From contig NZ_JACHLY010000002.1 of assembly GCF_014204715.1 (NCBI RefSeq), positions 248,001 to 312,000 on the forward strand: a stretch of 64,000 bases of DNA, read 5' to 3'. Shown piece by piece: positions 63,318 through 64,000 of the stretch. The notes beneath the pieces were generated by a model. That model ran no database searches. It saw only the letters and a list, made by a program, of their open reading frames with translations, and was not told the DNA's origin. The position numbers and the translations under genes were made by a program. This DNA comes from Streptomonospora salina (lineage in GTDB: Bacteria; Actinomycetota; Actinomycetes; Streptosporangiales; Streptosporangiaceae). Every line of letters starts with the position of its first letter. The first letter of the stretch is position 1.

Positions 63318-63366
63318 ACCCGCGCGCACCGCGCGGGTCCGGCGCCTCCCCCTCCCGGGGGTGGCG
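63318..63366 (+). other. Two hairpins between oligopeptidase and peptide genes
   Basis: ACCCGCGC-GCACC-GCGCGGGT (63318-63338) and a second stem with CGCC-CCCCC arms (63343-63366). They may protect or attenuate the mRNA so that the peptide is made in excess of the protease. No T-run follows. Confidence 0.4.
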
Positions 63367-63442
63367 GTGCCCCGCCCCGCGCCCGCGTGCGCGGCCGGTA
63401 GGCACCGAACGGCACATCCGCGAACACGAGTCAGGAGACGCC

Positions 63443-63556
63443 ATGGACCACGACGAGTTCGACATCGAGGTCGAGGAGCTGGGCGAGGTCACCTCGCGCG
63501 ACACCACCGCCGGCGGCGACAACGACGGCACCGACTCCAGCTCCGACTTCATCTGA
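63443..63556 (+). CDS. 37-residue acidic peptide, candidate RiPP precursor
   Basis: ATG 63443 follows AGGAG at 5 nt, and all 37 codons end in G or C, so translation is well supported. The first half (EFDIEVEELGEVTS, residues 5-18) resembles the F-D-[LI]-[DE]-V leader helices of class I lanthipeptides and thiopeptides. The second half (DTTAGGDNDGTDSSSDFI, residues 20-37) has Thr/Ser, four Asp, one Asn, no Cys, no Pro, no Lys. It contains DNDG, a D-x-D-G sequence. Flanking protease and cupin-oxygenase genes fit a modified peptide. It could also be a small acidic regulator; no family was recognised. Confidence 0.65.
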   Translation: MDHDEFDIEVEELGEVTSRDTTAGGDNDGTDSSSDFI

Positions 63557-63660
63557 CCGACGCCGCCGGAATGATCCACCCGTCACCGACCGGTCGCCGG
63601 AGGCGCGCCGCGCGCCTCCGGCGGCCCGCCGCCGCAACCGCCGCCGTGGAGGCCCCCGTC

Positions 63661-64000
63661 GTGACCGAACGCCTGTTCACCGAGACGCTGCCGGCCGCCG
63701 TGGGCGAGGACCTCCTCTCCACGCGGCTGTCCACCGACGTCGTCTTCGCCGATCTCGGCGCCGAGACGGTCCGCCCGCTGCTGACCTTCGACGCGCTCAA
63801 CGACATCCTGTCCCGCTGCGCGCTGGAGCCCCCGCGCCTGCGGCTGCACCGCGAAGGCGCACCGGTGCCGCCTGCGCGCTACACCGACGCGGGCACCGGT
63901 TCGGGGGCCGACCGTTCGGTGATCCGGCCCGACGGCCTCTACCGCGAGCTGCGCGGGGGCGCGAGCCTGGTGCTGGACGCCGTCGACCGGCTGCACGCCC
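63661..64000 (+). CDS. Cupin_4/JmjC-like oxygenase, N-terminal part (partial)
   Basis: GTG 63661 follows GGAGG at 8 nt and the frame is open to the window end (113 residues). The segments VRPLLTFDALNDILSRCALE, PPRLRLHREGAPVPPARYTD and GLYRELRGGASLVLDAVDRL match the N-terminal part of cupin_4 (ROXA/JmjC-type) proteins, Fe(II)/2-oxoglutarate hydroxylases of amino-acid side chains. The metal ligands HxD...H would lie beyond the window. An in-frame ATG at 63571 lacks a ribosome site. It is 104 bp after the peptide gene. Substrate by proximity: that peptide (inference). Confidence 0.7.
   Translation, partial: MTERLFTETLPAAVGEDLLSTRLSTDVVFADLGAETVRPLLTFDALNDILSRCALEPPRLRLHREGAPVPPARYTDAGTGSGADRSVIRPDGLYRELRGGASLVLDAVDRLHA

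Noticed and set aside
63443-63556. Assignment of the 37-residue peptide as a standard FxLD-type lanthipeptide
   Set aside because: The leader is similar, but there is no cysteine in the core and no LanB/LanC gene in view.

Overview
The window is very GC-rich (coding third positions are almost all G or C), has many GTG starts, and carries markers of a mycothiol-producing, menaquinone-respiring actinomycete: mshC, a DnaE1-type polymerase, a fabG-fabI pair, a PAC2 protein and DUF3090/SCO1664-type families. A member of the Nocardiopsaceae or a close relative is my inference; nothing in the window names the species.

Layout. 1-2.7 kb: end of a penicillin-binding protein, a DUF3040 membrane protein and a secreted glycosidase-like lipoprotein. 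2.9-10.5 kb: the menaquinone head-group genes menF, menD, menC, menB and menE, interrupted by a DUF952-cupin fusion. 10.5-12.3 kb: a primary-type sigma factor with a strong terminator. 12.4-17.6 kb: small regulators (GntR, TetR), hypothetical proteins and a NarL-type two-component system. 17.7-23.6 kb: an oligopeptide ABC importer on the minus strand (permease, binding protein, permease, fused double ATPase). 23.6-26 kb: a gene-poor stretch, a small membrane protein and a complete IS982-family element. 26-37.5 kb: metH, PAC2, mshC, SCO1664-type protein, DUF3090, phosphomutase and uppP, a neighbourhood I recall as conserved in actinomycetes. 37.9-45.7 kb: aldo/keto reductase, a RecD2-like protein whose helicase motifs are eroded, an SDR, fabI, fabG, a glutathionyl-hydroquinone-reductase-like protein and an APH-type phosphotransferase. 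45.9-49.9 kb: a frameshifted universal-stress-protein remnant and dnaE. 50-56.4 kb: a TetR regulator and a second NarL-type two-component system divergent from a MacB/FtsX-type ABC exporter. 56.5-60.8 kb: an SDR pseudogene, a compact FAD/NAD(P)-binding protein, polyprenol-phosphate-mannose synthase, a DeoR regulator, a tiny membrane protein and an Sfp-type phosphopantetheinyl transferase. 61-64 kb: prolyl oligopeptidase, a 37-residue acidic peptide with an excellent ribosome binding site, and the start of a cupin/JmjC-like oxygenase. This last trio looks like the left edge of a ribosomally made, modified peptide (RiPP) cluster cut by the window end, and is the most interesting part.

Regulation. 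At least eleven genes show a TAnnnT hexamer exactly 6-8 nt before the start codon and no ribosome binding site, the signature of leaderless transcription; three sit in the very short gaps of the uppP-phosphomutase-DUF3090 series. Convergent or terminal genes are separated by long perfect hairpins (12249, 17630, 25905, 40873, 41732, 56482). No tRNA, rRNA or CRISPR array was recognised.
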